Positions 28,948 through 38,360 of a stretch of DNA of 64,000 nt are shown piece by piece. Position 1 is the first letter of the stretch. The number at the start of each line of letters is the position of its first letter. The notes below the pieces were generated by a model. The model was not told where the DNA came from, did not search any database, and worked only from the letters and a program-made list of their open reading frames with translations. Source of the DNA: Rhodococcus ruber NBRC 15591 (GTDB taxonomy: Bacteria > Actinomycetota > Actinomycetes > Mycobacteriales > Mycobacteriaceae); the NCBI RefSeq assembly GCF_001894945.1, contig NZ_BCXE01000036.1, positions 1 to 64,000 of the forward strand, read 5' to 3'. A program made the translations under genes and the position numbers.

Positions 28948-29006
28948 GATCCGGCCTCCTCCATGTGGGGTGCGTCCCACTCTAGATCCGGTCCACCCCG
29001 CATCCG

Positions 29007-29486
29007 TCAGCGCACCTCGGCGACGATCTCGACCTCGACGGGTGCGCCGAGCGGCAGCTCGGCCACGCCGACGGCGGACCGGGCGTGCACGCCCGCCTCC
29101 CCGAACACCTCACCGAGGAGTTCGGATGCGCCGTTGATCACACCCGGCTGACCGGTGAAACCCTCCGCCGATGCGACGAAGCCCACGACCTTGACGATGC
29201 GGACGAGGTTGTCGATGCCGACGAGGTCGTCCACCGCGGCCAGCGCATTGAGCGCGGCGATGCGCGCCGCGGCCTTCGCGTCCTCGGCCGCGACGTCGGC
29301 ACCCACCTTTCCGACGAGGCCCAGCGCGCCGTCGACGAACGGCAGCTGGCCGGAGGTGTAGACGTGGTCACCGGTGCGGACGGCGGGAACGTACGCGGCG
29401 ACGGGCGCCGCCACCGGCGGCAGGCTCAGGCCCAGTTCGGCGAGCCGTGCCGTCCAGCTCTGCCCGGCGGAATCCCCTGTTGCCAC
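29007..29486 (-). CDS. RidA/YjgF-family protein (Rv3678c-like)
   Basis: 159 aa. RidA fold with AAYVPAVRTGDHVYTSGQLP near the start, NALAAVDDLVGI centrally and the end SAVGVAELPLGAPVEVEIVAEVR. Canonical RidA enzymes deaminate reactive enamines and use an Arg in the last strand region. Here that residue is not obvious, so activity is uncertain. GTG 29486 lies five bases past the DUF4177 stop, so the two are probably co-transcribed. Confidence 0.87.
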   Translation of the reverse strand: MATGDSAGQSWTARLAELGLSLPPVAAPVAAYVPAVRTGDHVYTSGQLPFVDGALGLVGKVGADVAAEDAKAAARIAALNALAAVDDLVGIDNLVRIVKVVGFVASAEGFTGQPGVINGASELLGEVFGEAGVHARSAVGVAELPLGAPVEVEIVAEVR

Positions 29487-29491
29487 GCCCG

Positions 29492-29656
29492 TCAGCCCTT
29501 CGGGCGCTTGAGGTACGCGACGTGCTGCTCGCCGGTGGGTCCCGGAAGCACCGAGACGAGTTCCCAGCCGTCGGCTCCCCACGTGTCCAGGATCTGCTTC
29601 GTGGCATGGGTCAGCAGGGGCACCGTCGCGTACTCCCACGTTGTCAATTCGCTCAT
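29492..29656 (-). CDS. DUF4177 small protein
   Basis: 54 aa, too short for most ORF scans. It begins MSELTTWEYATVPLL, and the core DTWGADGWELVSVLP with YLKRP at the end matches the DUF4177 pattern (WEY...GWELVSV...). In M. tuberculosis a similar small gene lies between Rv3678c and Rv3679. ATG 29656 follows TATAGG (29665-29670, minus) by eight bases and no Shine-Dalgarno is present, so it is probably leaderless. It forms an operon with the RidA-like gene. Confidence 0.8.
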   Translation of the reverse strand: MSELTTWEYATVPLLTHATKQILDTWGADGWELVSVLPGPTGEQHVAYLKRPKG

Positions 29657-29664
29657 GTCTCGAC

Positions 29665-29689
29665 CCTATATGCGCACCGGACTTATAGG
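29665..29689. promoter_or_regulatory. divergent pair of leaderless promoters
   Basis: TATAGG occurs on both strands: minus 29665-29670, eight bases before the DUF4177 ATG, and plus 29684-29689, nine bases before the GTG of the ATPase gene. Both place the transcription start at or within a base or two of the start codon. Confidence 0.6.
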
Positions 29690-29698
29690 CTCGACGTC

Positions 29699-30712
29699 GT
29701 GGCATCAACGACTGCTGAACACGACGTCTGGCCGGCGAAGGCCGCGCAGGCGCGGCTGCACTTCGTCTCGGGCAAGGGTGGCACCGGTAAGTCGACCGTC
29801 GCGGGGGCGCTGGCCCTCGCGCTGGCGGCCGGGGGCCGCAAGGTGCTCCTGGTGGAGGTGGAGGGACGGCAGGGCATCGCCCAGCTGTTCGACGTGCCGC
29901 CGCTGCCGCCGGTCGAAACCAAGATCGCCACGACGGACAGCGGCGGCGCCGTGTACGCCCTGGCCATCGACATCGAGACGGCCTTCCTCGAGTACCTGGA
30001 CATGTTCTACAACCTCGGGTTCGCGGGGCGGGCGATGCGCCGGATCGGTGCCATCGAGTTCGCGACCACGCTGGCGCCGGGTCTGCGGGACGTGATCCTG
30101 ACCGGCAAGATCAAGGAGACCGTGGTGCGCACCGACCGCACCGGGGAACCCGTGTACGACGTGGTCGTGGTGGACTCCCCGCCGACGGGCCGCATCGGCA
30201 GCTTCCTCGACGTGACCAAGGCGATGGCCGACCTCGCGAAGTCGGGTCCGATCCGCTCCCAGAGCGAGGGGGTCGTGCGGCTGCTGCACTCCGACGAGAC
30301 CATGGTCCACCTGGTCACGCTGCTCGAGGCGCTCCCGGTGCAGGAAACCTCCGACGCGGTGAGCGAGCTGCTCGCGGCGGACCTGCGGCTGGGTACCGTG
30401 ATCGTCAACCGGACCGCACCCGACTTCCTGCCCGAGGAGATGGTGGACGAGGCGGCGGCCGGCCGGATCGATGCGGCCGCGGTACGCGAGGGACTCGACC
30501 GGGCGGGGGTCGCGCTCGACGAATCGGACTTCGCCGGTCTGCTGACCGAGACGATCGAGCATGCATCCACCCTGCAGGCGCAGCAGGTCAGCGCCGCCCA
30601 ACTCGACGAGGTGAACGTGGCACGAATGCATCTGCCCGCGCTGGCGGACGGCGTGGATCTCGGCGGGCTGTACGAGCTCGCGGAGCAGCTCGGCGAACAG
30701 GGCGTGCGGTGA
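29699..30712 (+). CDS. ArsA/Get3-like ATPase, first subunit (Rv3679-like)
   Basis: 337 aa. The deviant Walker [13 protein letters not shown] has the signature lysine of the ParA/MinD/ArsA/Get3 class, and [16 protein letters not shown] is the switch II region. The protein is an actinobacterial ArsA/Get3 homolog without a clear arsenic locus. M. tuberculosis Rv3679-Rv3680 form a complex reported to affect envelope stress resistance. GTG 29699 is likely leaderless. The stop overlaps the start of the second subunit by GTGA, suggesting a 1:1 complex. Confidence 0.92.
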   Translation: MASTTAEHDVWPAKAAQARLHFVSGKGGTGKSTVAGALALALAAGGRKVLLVEVEGRQGIAQLFDVPPLPPVETKIATTDSGGAVYALAIDIETAFLEYLDMFYNLGFAGRAMRRIGAIEFATTLAPGLRDVILTGKIKETVVRTDRTGEPVYDVVVVDSPPTGRIGSFLDVTKAMADLAKSGPIRSQSEGVVRLLHSDETMVHLVTLLEALPVQETSDAVSELLAADLRLGTVIVNRTAPDFLPEEMVDEAAAGRIDAAAVREGLDRAGVALDESDFAGLLTETIEHASTLQAQQVSAAQLDEVNVARMHLPALADGVDLGGLYELAEQLGEQGVR

Positions 30713-31848
30713 CCGCGCCGCGGGCGCACCATGCGCCGCCGCTCGACGTCCGGTCCATCCTCGCCGACCCCTCGTCGCGCATCATCGTGTGCACCGGCGC
30801 GGGCGGGGTCGGCAAGACCACGACCGCTGCGGCGCTGGCGCTGCGGGCCGCAGAGCAGGGCCGCAACGTCGTGGTGCTGACGATCGATCCGGCCCGGCGG
30901 CTGGCTCAGGCGCTGGGTGTGCAGGCCCTCGACAACAGTCCGCAGCTCGTGCAGCTGGGGCCGGGCGCGAAGGGCGAGCTGCACGCGATGATGCTGAACA
31001 TGCGCCGCACCTTCGACGACATGGTGCTCGAGCACTCGACACCGGAAAAGGCGCAGCAGATCCTCGACAACCCGTTCTATCAGACCGTGGCCTCGTCGTT
31101 CTCCGGCACTCAGGAGTACATGGCGATGGAGAAGCTCGGGCAGCTCGCGGCGAGCGACGCCTGGGATCTGATCGTGGTCGACACCCCGCCGTCCCGCAAT
31201 GCGCTGGACTTCCTCGATGCACCGCAGCGGCTCGGCGCGTTCCTGGACGGCCGGATGATCCGCATGTTCACCGCGCCGGGGCGGGGGCTGGGACGGTTGG
31301 TGACGGGCGCCATGGGCCTGGCCCTGAAAGCGGTCTCAACGATCGTCGGTAGCCAGATGCTCTCGGACGCATCCGCTTTCGTGCAGTCCCTGGATTCGAT
31401 GTTCGGCGGGTTCCGGGAGCGGGCGAACCGCACCTACCAGTTGCTGCAGCAGCCGGGCACCCACTTCATGGTGGTCGCGGCCGCCGAACCGGACGCGCTG
31501 CGGGAAGCATCGTTCTTCGTCGAGCGGTTGTCCGAGGACCGCATGCCGCTCGCGGGGCTGATCCTCAACCGCACGCATCCGACACTGTCCTCGCTACCGG
31601 CCGACCACGCCCTGACCGCGGCGGATCTGCTCGAGGAGCAGGGCCGGAAGGAGAACGCGCCGGCCGAGGCCGTGCTGCGGGTCCACGCGCACCGGGCGGT
31701 GACGGCGAAGCGGGAGCTGCGGCTGCTGGCTCGATTCACGAGTGCGCATCCGCGGGTGCCGGTCGTCGGCGTACCGTCGCTGCCCTTCGAGGTCTCGGAT
31801 CTCGAGGCACTGCGCGCCGTGGCCGATCAGATGACCCGCGAGGCATGA
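30709..31848 (+). CDS. ArsA/Get3-like ATPase, second subunit (Rv3680-like)
   Basis: 379 aa. Walker A is [16 protein letters not shown], with [15 protein letters not shown] (A' helix) and [15 protein letters not shown] (switch). It differs from its partner in having a standard GKTT loop and a longer helical insert. Translationally coupled by GTGA. As an ATPase pair they could move client proteins or anions in the cytoplasm, but the client is unknown. The 3' end meets whiB4 with a short tandem repeat between. Confidence 0.92.
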   Translation: MTAPRAHHAPPLDVRSILADPSSRIIVCTGAGGVGKTTTAAALALRAAEQGRNVVVLTIDPARRLAQALGVQALDNSPQLVQLGPGAKGELHAMMLNMRRTFDDMVLEHSTPEKAQQILDNPFYQTVASSFSGTQEYMAMEKLGQLAASDAWDLIVVDTPPSRNALDFLDAPQRLGAFLDGRMIRMFTAPGRGLGRLVTGAMGLALKAVSTIVGSQMLSDASAFVQSLDSMFGGFRERANRTYQLLQQPGTHFMVVAAAEPDALREASFFVERLSEDRMPLAGLILNRTHPTLSSLPADHALTAADLLEEQGRKENAPAEAVLRVHAHRAVTAKRELRLLARFTSAHPRVPVVGVPSLPFEVSDLEALRAVADQMTREA

Positions 31849-31864
31849 CCTCGCGGGTTCCCAC

Positions 31865-31928
31865 TGATCGGTCGGACGGCTGGTCGGTCGGACGGCTGAT
31901 CGGTCGGACGGCCGATCGGTCAGACGGC
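31865..31928. repeat. four 16-bp tandem repeats
   Basis: Four head-to-tail units of TGATCGGTCGGACGGC with single-base changes (31865-31880, 31881-31896, 31897-31912, 31913-31928). The last one enters the 3' end of whiB4. The units contain the near-palindrome GATCGGTC. They fill the space between two convergent genes, where a terminator would be expected. Confidence 0.85.
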
Positions 31929-32243
31929 GTTCTGGTGCTGACGCTGAGCCTCGAAGAAGTCGGCCCAGGAGTCGACTTCGGGATGCTGCTTGAGCAGCGC
32001 CCGGCGCTGACGTTCGGTCATCCCGCCCCAGACGCCGAATTCGACGCGGTTGTCGAGGGCGTCGGCGCCGCACTGGAGCATCACCGGGCAGTGCCGGCAG
32101 ATGACTGCGGCCTTGCGCTGGGCGGCGCCACGGACGAACAACTGATCGGGGTCCACTTCACGGCATCGGGCTTTCGATACCCATGCGATGCGTGCTTCTG
32201 CTTGGTCTACGTCGAGCCGGGCCATCGGGGTGGTCATGTGCAT
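31920..32243 (-). CDS. whiB4: WhiB-family redox regulator WhiB4
   Basis: 107 aa. Four Cys (C27, C49, C52, C58) bind a 4Fe-4S cluster, and FGVWGGMTERQR is the WhiB turn. The basic tail binds DNA. In M. tuberculosis WhiB4 is an O2/NO-sensitive repressor of antioxidant genes. ATG 32243 has AAGGGG seven bases ahead; a second ATG two codons later is less likely. The final codons are built from the last of the 16-bp repeats, giving QRQHQNAV at the end. It is divergent from ponA2. Confidence 0.95.
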   Translation of the reverse strand: MHMTTPMARLDVDQAEARIAWVSKARCREVDPDQLFVRGAAQRKAAVICRHCPVMLQCGADALDNRVEFGVWGGMTERQRRALLKQHPEVDSWADFFEAQRQHQNAV

Positions 32244-32526
32244 TCAGTTGCCCCTTACTCTCCGAACGCCGTGTCACGGGGTCCTGGAAGGCACGCAGTA
32301 TCGACGGCCTAGCACGACCGTTCTGCGCCACATTCCTATTCAGGTGTTATCTGCATCACACTGAGGACTCAATCTAGGTAAAGAGTTCCCCGTGCGCAAG
32401 GTGGAGAAACACTTTTCTGGTACGCCCGTGCATCACTGCACGTCGGAGGGTTTTCGCCAGCGCAACGCGGACACCGGTACGCGTGCGGCGGGGTCCGTGC
32501 TCCGCCGCGGCACGTACTGTGTAGTC

Positions 32527-34896
32527 GTGTCGATCGGAAAAACGGTGGCGAAGCTCGCAGGATGCACGGCACTGGGCGGAGTCCTGCTGGCCGGTGTGAT
32601 GTTCCCGGCGGCCGGAGGGTTCGGCTACGTCTCGAACCGCGCCGCGGACACGGTGGACAACAGTTCCGCCGAACTCGTCGAGGGGGTGGTGCCCGCGGTC
32701 ACCACCATGACCGACGCCGCGGGCACACCCATCGCCTGGCTCTACGACCAGCGCCGGTTCGAGGTGCCGAGCGACCAGATCTCCAACGAGATGAAGCTCG
32801 CCATCGTCTCCATCGAGGACAAGCGCTTCGCCGAACACCAGGGTGTCGACTGGCAGGGCACCATCCGCGCCTTCCTCACCAACACCACCAGCGGGCAGGT
32901 CGAGCAGGGCGCGTCCACGATCGACCAGCAGTACGTGAAGAACTACCTGCTGCACGTGGTCGCCAAGACCGACGCCGAACGCCGCGCCGCGATCGAGACG
33001 ACGCCCGCGCGCAAGATCCGGGAGATCCGGATGGCGCTGACGCTCGACGACGAGCTGACCAAGGACGAGATCCTCACCCGCTACCTGAACCTCGTGCCGT
33101 TCGGGAACGGATCCTTCGGCGTGCAGGACGCCGCACAGACGTACTTCGGCATCGACGCGAAGGACCTGAACGTCACCCAGTCCGCGATGCTCGCAGGCAT
33201 GGTGCAGTCCAGCTCCGCGCTGAACCCGTACACCAATCCGGACGGCGTGCTGGCGCGGCGCAACGTCGTGCTCGACACGATGATCCAGAACATCCCCGAG
33301 CGCGCCGCCGAGATCCGTGCCGCGAAGGAGCAGCCGCTCGGCGTCCTGCCCGAGCCGAAGACCCTGCCGCGCGGGTGCATCGCCGCGGGCGACCGGGGGT
33401 TCTTCTGCGAGTACGCGCTGCAGTACCTGGCCGAGGCCGGGTTGTCCCGCGAACAGATCGACAAGGGCGGGTACCTCATCCGCACCACGCTCGACCCCGA
33501 GATCCAGAACTCGGTCAAGTCGTCGCTGGACAAGTTCACGAGCCCGACCGTCGAGGACGTCGCCACGGTGATGAACGTGATCCGGCCCGGGGAGGATTCG
33601 CATCGTGTCCTCGCGATGGGGTCGAGCCGCGTATACGGCCTCGACGGCGAGGCCAACCAGACGGTGCAGCCGCAGCCGTACTCGCTGACCGGTCACGGCG
33701 CCGGCTCGGTGTTCAAGATCTTCACGGTGGCCGCGGCGATGGAGAAGGGCCTCGGCACGAGTGCCGTGCTCGACGTGCCGGCCCGCTACAACGCCCGCGG
33801 TCTCGGTGACGGCGGCGCCCCCGGGTGCCCGCCGGCCACCTACTGCGTCGAGAACGCCGCGCCGTACCCGCCGAAGCTGTCGGTGACGGACGCGCTGGCG
33901 CAGTCCCCCAACACCGCCTTCGTCAAGCTGATCGAGGCCACCGGGGTGGACTCCGTCGTCGACATGTCGGTGCGGCTCGGTCTGCGCTCCTACGCCCAGC
34001 CCAATTCCTCCGGTTTCGGCGAGCAGAGCATGTCCGAGATGCAGAAGGCGCAGCACCTCGGTTCGTTCACCCTGGGACCTACCTGGGTCAACCCGCTGGA
34101 ACTGTCCAACGTCGCGGCGACGCTCGCCTCCCACGGCAAGTGGTGCCCGCCCACACCGATCGACGCCGTGTTCGACCGCGAGGGCAAGCCCGTGCCGATC
34201 ACCCAGCAGGCCTGCGAGCAGGTCGTCGAACCGGGCCTGGCCGACACGCTCGCCAACGCCCTGGGCAAGGACACCACGGGCGGCGGCACGGCGGCCGGCG
34301 CGGCCGGCTCGGTGGGCTGGAACCTGCCGGTGTCCGCCAAGACGGGAACCACCGAGTCGCACATGTCCTCGGCCTTCCTCGGTTTCACCAACAATCTCGC
34401 CGGAGCCGTCTACACGTACGGTGACTCGCCGACGCCGGGGCAGATCTGTTCCGGGCCGGTGCGCCCCTGCTACGACGGCAACCTCTTCGGCGGCACCGAG
34501 CCCGCGCGCACGTGGTTCGATGCGCTGCTGCCGGTCGCGAACAAGTTCGGCCCCACCGAGCTGCCACCCGTGGATCAGAAGTACGTGCGCGGCGCCGGCA
34601 ACGCGCAGGTCCCCAACGTCGTGGGCCTGAACCGGCAGCAGGCCAGCCAGCGCCTGATCGACGCCGGGTTCCAGGTGACGGAGACGACCGTCAAGGCGGA
34701 AGGCCGCAGTGGCACCGTCGCCTCGGTCTCGCCGTCCGGTTCCGCTGTCCCGGGCTCGACGGTGACGATCTTCGTCAGCGACGGGTCGGTGCGCGCCGCG
34801 CCGCCGAGCCCGAGTGCGACACCGGCGCGGCCGAGCGAGAGCCGGGTACCGGACACGACGGTGCCGGCCGCGCCGGCACCCATCCCGGGACGATGA
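32527..34896 (+). CDS. ponA2: class A penicillin-binding protein PonA2
   Basis: 789 aa. A membrane anchor (GCTALGGVLLAGVMF) is followed by the GT51 glycosyltransferase with EDKRFAEHQGVDWQG and GASTIDQQYVKNY. The transpeptidase has Ser in GAGSVFKIFT, SPNTAF as SxN and SAKTGTT as KTG. A single PASTA domain (VPNVVGLNRQQASQRL to FVSDG) and a Pro/Ser-rich tail end the protein. It polymerises and cross-links peptidoglycan outside the membrane, and in mycobacteria supports survival in stasis. GTG 32527 follows TACTGT (32515-32520) by six bases, so it is probably leaderless. An earlier GTG 135 bases upstream seems outside the gene. Confidence 0.95.
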   Translation: MSIGKTVAKLAGCTALGGVLLAGVMFPAAGGFGYVSNRAADTVDNSSAELVEGVVPAVTTMTDAAGTPIAWLYDQRRFEVPSDQISNEMKLAIVSIEDKRFAEHQGVDWQGTIRAFLTNTTSGQVEQGASTIDQQYVKNYLLHVVAKTDAERRAAIETTPARKIREIRMALTLDDELTKDEILTRYLNLVPFGNGSFGVQDAAQTYFGIDAKDLNVTQSAMLAGMVQSSSALNPYTNPDGVLARRNVVLDTMIQNIPERAAEIRAAKEQPLGVLPEPKTLPRGCIAAGDRGFFCEYALQYLAEAGLSREQIDKGGYLIRTTLDPEIQNSVKSSLDKFTSPTVEDVATVMNVIRPGEDSHRVLAMGSSRVYGLDGEANQTVQPQPYSLTGHGAGSVFKIFTVAAAMEKGLGTSAVLDVPARYNARGLGDGGAPGCPPATYCVENAAPYPPKLSVTDALAQSPNTAFVKLIEATGVDSVVDMSVRLGLRSYAQPNSSGFGEQSMSEMQKAQHLGSFTLGPTWVNPLELSNVAATLASHGKWCPPTPIDAVFDREGKPVPITQQACEQVVEPGLADTLANALGKDTTGGGTAAGAAGSVGWNLPVSAKTGTTESHMSSAFLGFTNNLAGAVYTYGDSPTPGQICSGPVRPCYDGNLFGGTEPARTWFDALLPVANKFGPTELPPVDQKYVRGAGNAQVPNVVGLNRQQASQRLIDAGFQVTETTVKAEGRSGTVASVSPSGSAVPGSTVTIFVSDGSVRAAPPSPSATPARPSESRVPDTTVPAAPAPIPGR

Positions 34897-34900
34897 CCGT

Positions 34901-34931
34901 CGCCGCCCGGTCGCGCGACGACCGGGCGGCG
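34901..34931. terminator. hairpin between ponA2 and yqeY
   Basis: 13-bp perfect stem (34901-34913 with 34919-34931) and a five-base loop, five bases past the ponA2 stop and before the convergent yqeY stop. Confidence 0.75.
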
Positions 34932-34951
34932 CCGTCGTCTACAGGTGCGGT

Positions 34952-35428
34952 CTACAGGCGCGACTTGACGGCGGCGGACAGGCGCTTGCCGTCGGTCTTC
35001 CCGGCGGCGATCGCGGTCGCCGCCTTCATGACCTGACCCATCTGCCGGGGCCCCGGCCGCTCCCCGAGCTCCTCGGCGACCTGGGCGATGGCGGTGTCCA
35101 CCACGTCGGCCAGTTCGGCGTCGGTGAGCGGGGTCGGCAGGTACTCGTCGATGATGCGGGCCTCGGCGTGCTCTTTCGCCGCCAGTTCCCCGCGGCCGTT
35201 CTCGGTGTACACCTCGGCAGCTTCGCCGCGCTTCTTCGCTTCGCGCGCGAGCACCTTCACGACTTCCTCGTCGGTGAGCTCGCGTGCCTGCTTGCCGGCG
35301 ACTTCTTCGGTCTGGACGGCGGCGAGCAACATGCGCAGCGTGTTGGTGCGCAGCGCATCCTTGTCCTTCATCGCGGACGTGAGGTCGGCGCGGAGCGTGG
35401 CTTTGAGCGAGGACGTGGTCTCGGACAT
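34952..35428 (-). CDS. GatB/YqeY-domain protein
   Basis: 158 aa. It starts LKATLRADLTSAMKDKDALRT and includes EYLPTPLTDAEL and the C-terminal QMGQVMKAA..., the YqeY pattern. YqeY is related to the tail of the GatB amidotransferase and is thought to bind tRNA or RNA; the precise role is unknown. It is a single gene on the minus strand, convergent with ponA2 and divergent from the phosphoesterase. Confidence 0.9.
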   Translation of the reverse strand: MSETTSSLKATLRADLTSAMKDKDALRTNTLRMLLAAVQTEEVAGKQARELTDEEVVKVLAREAKKRGEAAEVYTENGRGELAAKEHAEARIIDEYLPTPLTDAELADVVDTAIAQVAEELGERPGPRQMGQVMKAATAIAAGKTDGKRLSAAVKSRL

Positions 35429-35493
35429 GCCTCGACGCTACGCGGTGCCCTACGAACCCGTGCACGGACGAGCCTCGGCGGTACGCTGGAGAC

Positions 35494-36447
35494 GTGCCAG
35501 ACGTTCCTATTCTCCGACGTGCCGCGATCGGCGCGGCCGGTGCCGCTGTCCTCGGCCTCGGCTACGCGACGCTCGTCGAGCGCAACGCCTTCGCTCTGCG
35601 GGAGGTGACGCTGCCGGTGCTCGCGCCGGACGCCTCGACGCTGCGAGTGCTGCACCTGAGCGACATCCACATGACGCCCGGGCAGCGGCTCAAGCAGAAC
35701 TGGCTTCGCGAGCTCGACCGCCTCGAACCCGACCTGGTGATCAACACCGGTGACAATCTCGCGCATCCGAAGGCGGTCCCCGCCGTCGTGCAGGCGCTCG
35801 GCGGTCTGCTCGCCCGGCCGGGGCTGTTCGTCTTCGGCAGCAACGACTACTTCGGGCCGCGGGTGAAGAACCCGCTGAAGTACTTCGACCGCAACCACGA
35901 GCGCGTACACGGCGCGCCACTGCCCTGGAGTGATCTGCGCGCCGCGTTCAGCGAGCGCGGCTGGCTCGACGTCACGCACGTGCGACGCGAGCTCGAGATC
36001 GCCGGGGTGCGCATCAGCGCAGCCGGTGTCGACGACCCGCACCTCGACCGGGACCGGTACGACACCGTCGCCGGTCCCGCGAATCCGGCGGCGGATCTGC
36101 GGCTGGGGCTGACCCACTCGCCCGAACCGCGGGTGCTGGACCGGTTCGCGGACGACGGGTACGACCTGGTGATGGCGGGTCACACCCACGGTGGTCAACT
36201 GTGCCTGCCGCTGGTCGGCGCGCTGGTGACCAACTGCGGGCTGGACCGGTCGCGGGTCAAGGGCCCGTCGCGCTGGGGGTCGCACATGCGGTTGCACGTC
36301 TCGGCGGGCATCGGCACGTCACCGACGGCACCCGCCCGGTTCTGGTGCCGTCCCGAGGCGACGCTGCTGACGCTGGTTCCGGCGCCGCGGGAGCAGGCTC
36401 GAAGCACCGCCGACGCGGGTACCCGGAGTACGTTTTCGCCGCGCTGA
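35494..36447 (+). CDS. membrane-linked metallophosphoesterase (Rv3683-like)
   Basis: 317 aa. A hydrophobic N-terminus (AAIGAAGAAVLGLGYATL) tethers a calcineurin-like domain. Its metal motifs are VLHLSDIHMTPG, VINTGDN, FGSNDYFG and GHTHGGQLCLP. It is like YkuE and mycobacterial Rv3683, which act on phosphodiester or lipid-linked phosphates, but the substrate is unknown. GTG 35494 lies six bases after TACGCT (35482-35487), so leaderless translation is likely. Confidence 0.9.
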   Translation: MPDVPILRRAAIGAAGAAVLGLGYATLVERNAFALREVTLPVLAPDASTLRVLHLSDIHMTPGQRLKQNWLRELDRLEPDLVINTGDNLAHPKAVPAVVQALGGLLARPGLFVFGSNDYFGPRVKNPLKYFDRNHERVHGAPLPWSDLRAAFSERGWLDVTHVRRELEIAGVRISAAGVDDPHLDRDRYDTVAGPANPAADLRLGLTHSPEPRVLDRFADDGYDLVMAGHTHGGQLCLPLVGALVTNCGLDRSRVKGPSRWGSHMRLHVSAGIGTSPTAPARFWCRPEATLLTLVPAPREQARSTADAGTRSTFSPR

Positions 36448-36501
36448 CCAGGCGATTTAACCGTCACCCCCATCGTGCTGTAAGCTGACCGAGGTTCGAA
36501 A

Positions 36502-36575
<74 letters not shown>

Positions 36576-36590
36576 CTCGTGAAGAACCTG

Positions 36591-36628
36591 ATCGGGGCCT
36601 CTTCTCCGCACAGAGAAGAGGCCTCGAT
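36591..36628 (+). terminator. hairpin downstream of tRNA-Pro
   Basis: 16-bp stem with one G-T pair (36591-36606 with 36613-36628) and a six-base loop, followed by TCTCG. Ends the tRNA transcript. Confidence 0.75.
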
Positions 36629-36770
36629 CTCGTTCTCCGTTTCTCGGCACGGCACGTCCGCCGTGATCGTGACGTACGGTGAGCAGACCGGCACGTTCCC
36701 GTCTCGAGCATCCGGCTCGACGCCTCCCGGTGACAAGCCGGCCTCCCCGAGGCCACCCAAGGAGCGTCTC

Positions 36771-37277
36771 ATGACGCACAACCACGCCATCACCCACGTC
36801 GCCGACGATCGCTCCGTGCCGCACGATCGCTCCGTGCCGCCCGATCGCCCCGTGCCGCCCGAGCGCACCGTGCCGTCGCACCGCCCACCTGCCCGATTTC
36901 CCACACCGGCCCACACGCCGCGCTTCCTGCTCCGGCCGAACTCCGCACCACCGTCCTCGATCGACGGCTCCTGGTTCCCGTGGACCACGAACCTCACCGA
37001 CGAGCTGGACGACCTGATCTCCGCGCTCGTCCTGCGCCTCGGACCCGTGGCCCGGGTCTGCTTCGACTGGAACGCCCTGCAGATCTCGCGAAAACGAATC
37101 GACGAGTTCACCCTCGACTCGGGCGGCACCGCCCTGCGCGAACCGGCACCCGGACAACCACCGCACACGATGTACTTCCTCGGGTGCAACGGCACCCAAC
37201 TCGTGCTGGTGCTCCTGTCCCCCGACACCGAACCGGACCACGCCTACGGCATCATGCGCACGTTGGCGGATTCGTAG
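36771..37277 (+). CDS. DUF5994-family protein
   Basis: 168 aa. The N-terminal 45 residues are a low-complexity repeat of VPPDR/VPHDR, followed by RFLLRPNSAPPSSIDGSW and TTNLTDELDDLISALVLRLG, which match the DUF5994 pattern (a basic xLxP segment, then DGxW and a helix). The end has YFLGCNGTQLVLVLLSP. I know no function. ATG 36771 has AAGGAG nine bases ahead. The last 26 bases overlap the 3' end of the convergent TetR gene. Confidence 0.75.
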   Translation: MTHNHAITHVADDRSVPHDRSVPPDRPVPPERTVPSHRPPARFPTPAHTPRFLLRPNSAPPSSIDGSWFPWTTNLTDELDDLISALVLRLGPVARVCFDWNALQISRKRIDEFTLDSGGTALREPAPGQPPHTMYFLGCNGTQLVLVLLSPDTEPDHAYGIMRTLADS

Positions 37278-38007
37278 GATCGGCCGGCGGCGCCGGCTCG
37301 TCCGGATACCGGCCGCCCCCGGAGTCCAGTGTGGCCGTCAGGCCCGAAAAGAAGACGTCGAGGCCGCGCTCGAACTCGGCGGCACCGTCGTAGGAGGCCA
37401 GAATCGGCGCGAGACTACGTAGGATAGGGAACTCGCCGATCGGTAGCCGATGCAGCCCCAGGCGGAGCAGGTCGTCGGACTCCTCCGGCCGCTCGACGAG
37501 TTCCTGCAACTCGTCGAGGACGTGACCGTGAAGGAATCCGAACAAGGCCCGGTAGACATGCAGGGCGTCGGCCGCAGTGAAGCCGGCCCGGGTGAGCAGG
37601 GTCAGGATACCTTCGAGGGGACGCAGAGTTCCGAGCGGACGCAGCGCGAGGGGCGTGGCCAAGGGGCGGGTGACCAGCAACGGAACCACGTGCGGGTGGT
37701 CGAGAGCCAGTCGACGGAAATCCCTTGCCACCGTTCTTAGTTGATCTTCCCAGTCACCGTCCTGGGGGTCGACGACCAGTTGCCCGAGGACGATCTCGGC
37801 GACTCCGTCGAGGAGGGCGGCCTTGTTCGGCGCGTGGCGGTACAGGATCATCGGATCCCGGCCGAGAGCCTTGCCGAGGCGGCGCATCGAGAGCCCCTCG
37901 ACGCCGTCGCGATCGATGATCGCGAGCGCGGACGTGAGGATCGCTTCCCGGGTCCGAATGTTCCCGCCCCAGGGTCCGACCGGGCGGCCCGCGGGAGTCT
38001 TCGGCAT
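37252..38007 (-). CDS. TetR-family regulator next to the desaturase
   Basis: 251 aa. The N-terminal HTH region is REAILTSALAIIDRDGVEGL and SMRRLGKALGRDPMILYRHA, and the larger C-terminal ligand domain resembles TetR_C type regulators. ATG 38007 with GGAG six bases ahead is better than the GTG one codon earlier. The gene is divergent from a fatty-acid desaturase, and the intergenic palindrome at 38047 is probably its operator. Control of membrane desaturation is inferred from this layout. Confidence 0.9.
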   Translation of the reverse strand: MPKTPAGRPVGPWGGNIRTREAILTSALAIIDRDGVEGLSMRRLGKALGRDPMILYRHAPNKAALLDGVAEIVLGQLVVDPQDGDWEDQLRTVARDFRRLALDHPHVVPLLVTRPLATPLALRPLGTLRPLEGILTLLTRAGFTAADALHVYRALFGFLHGHVLDELQELVERPEESDDLLRLGLHRLPIGEFPILRSLAPILASYDGAAEFERGLDVFFSGLTATLDSGGGRYPDEPAPPADPTNPPTCA

Positions 38008-38360
38008 CACGGACTCCTTCCCGTCCGTGTCCACTGTAGCCCTGTGCTGTAGGTCTACAGCGTTGACACCCTCGGTGACGCGGTGTTGACTGGTCCTACA
38101 TCCCAGGCCTCGGGAGGCCGCCGTGATCGACCTTGTGCGACCGAACGTCCTGCTCGTCGGGACCGCCGGAACGGGCGGGGCGCCCCGCGGATCCCGTCGC
38201 GAATCGACCGACACGCACCGGCGTCGTGGCCGCCCCGCTACCGAGAACGTGACTCGACGACGTGCGCCGCGGTGGGCCACCGCACCCACCGTTGATCCGC
38301 TCCCGCAGCGGGGGCCGAATCCGACCTCGCCCGTTGCGAACTCGATGCGGAAAGGACACC
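38008..38360. promoter_or_regulatory. divergent TetR/desaturase region
   Basis: 353 bases without a gene. It holds the CTGTAG operator sites near the TetR end, a TTGACA at 38063-38068, and a possible plus-strand promoter GGTGAC-N17-TACATC at 38074-38102. Bases 38110-38350 look like untranslated leader or spacer with no clear motif apart from the AAAGGA ribosome binding site at the end. Confidence 0.4.
38047..38060. promoter_or_regulatory. candidate TetR operator
   Basis: CTGTAG-GT-CTACAG is a perfect 6-bp inverted repeat with a two-base centre. A further CTGTAG lies at 38034-38039. The site adjoins the TetR start and a TTGACA, so binding could repress both directions. Confidence 0.5.

Noticed and set aside
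31865-31928. CRISPR array
   Set aside because: The four 16-bp repeats follow each other directly without spacers and no cas genes are near.
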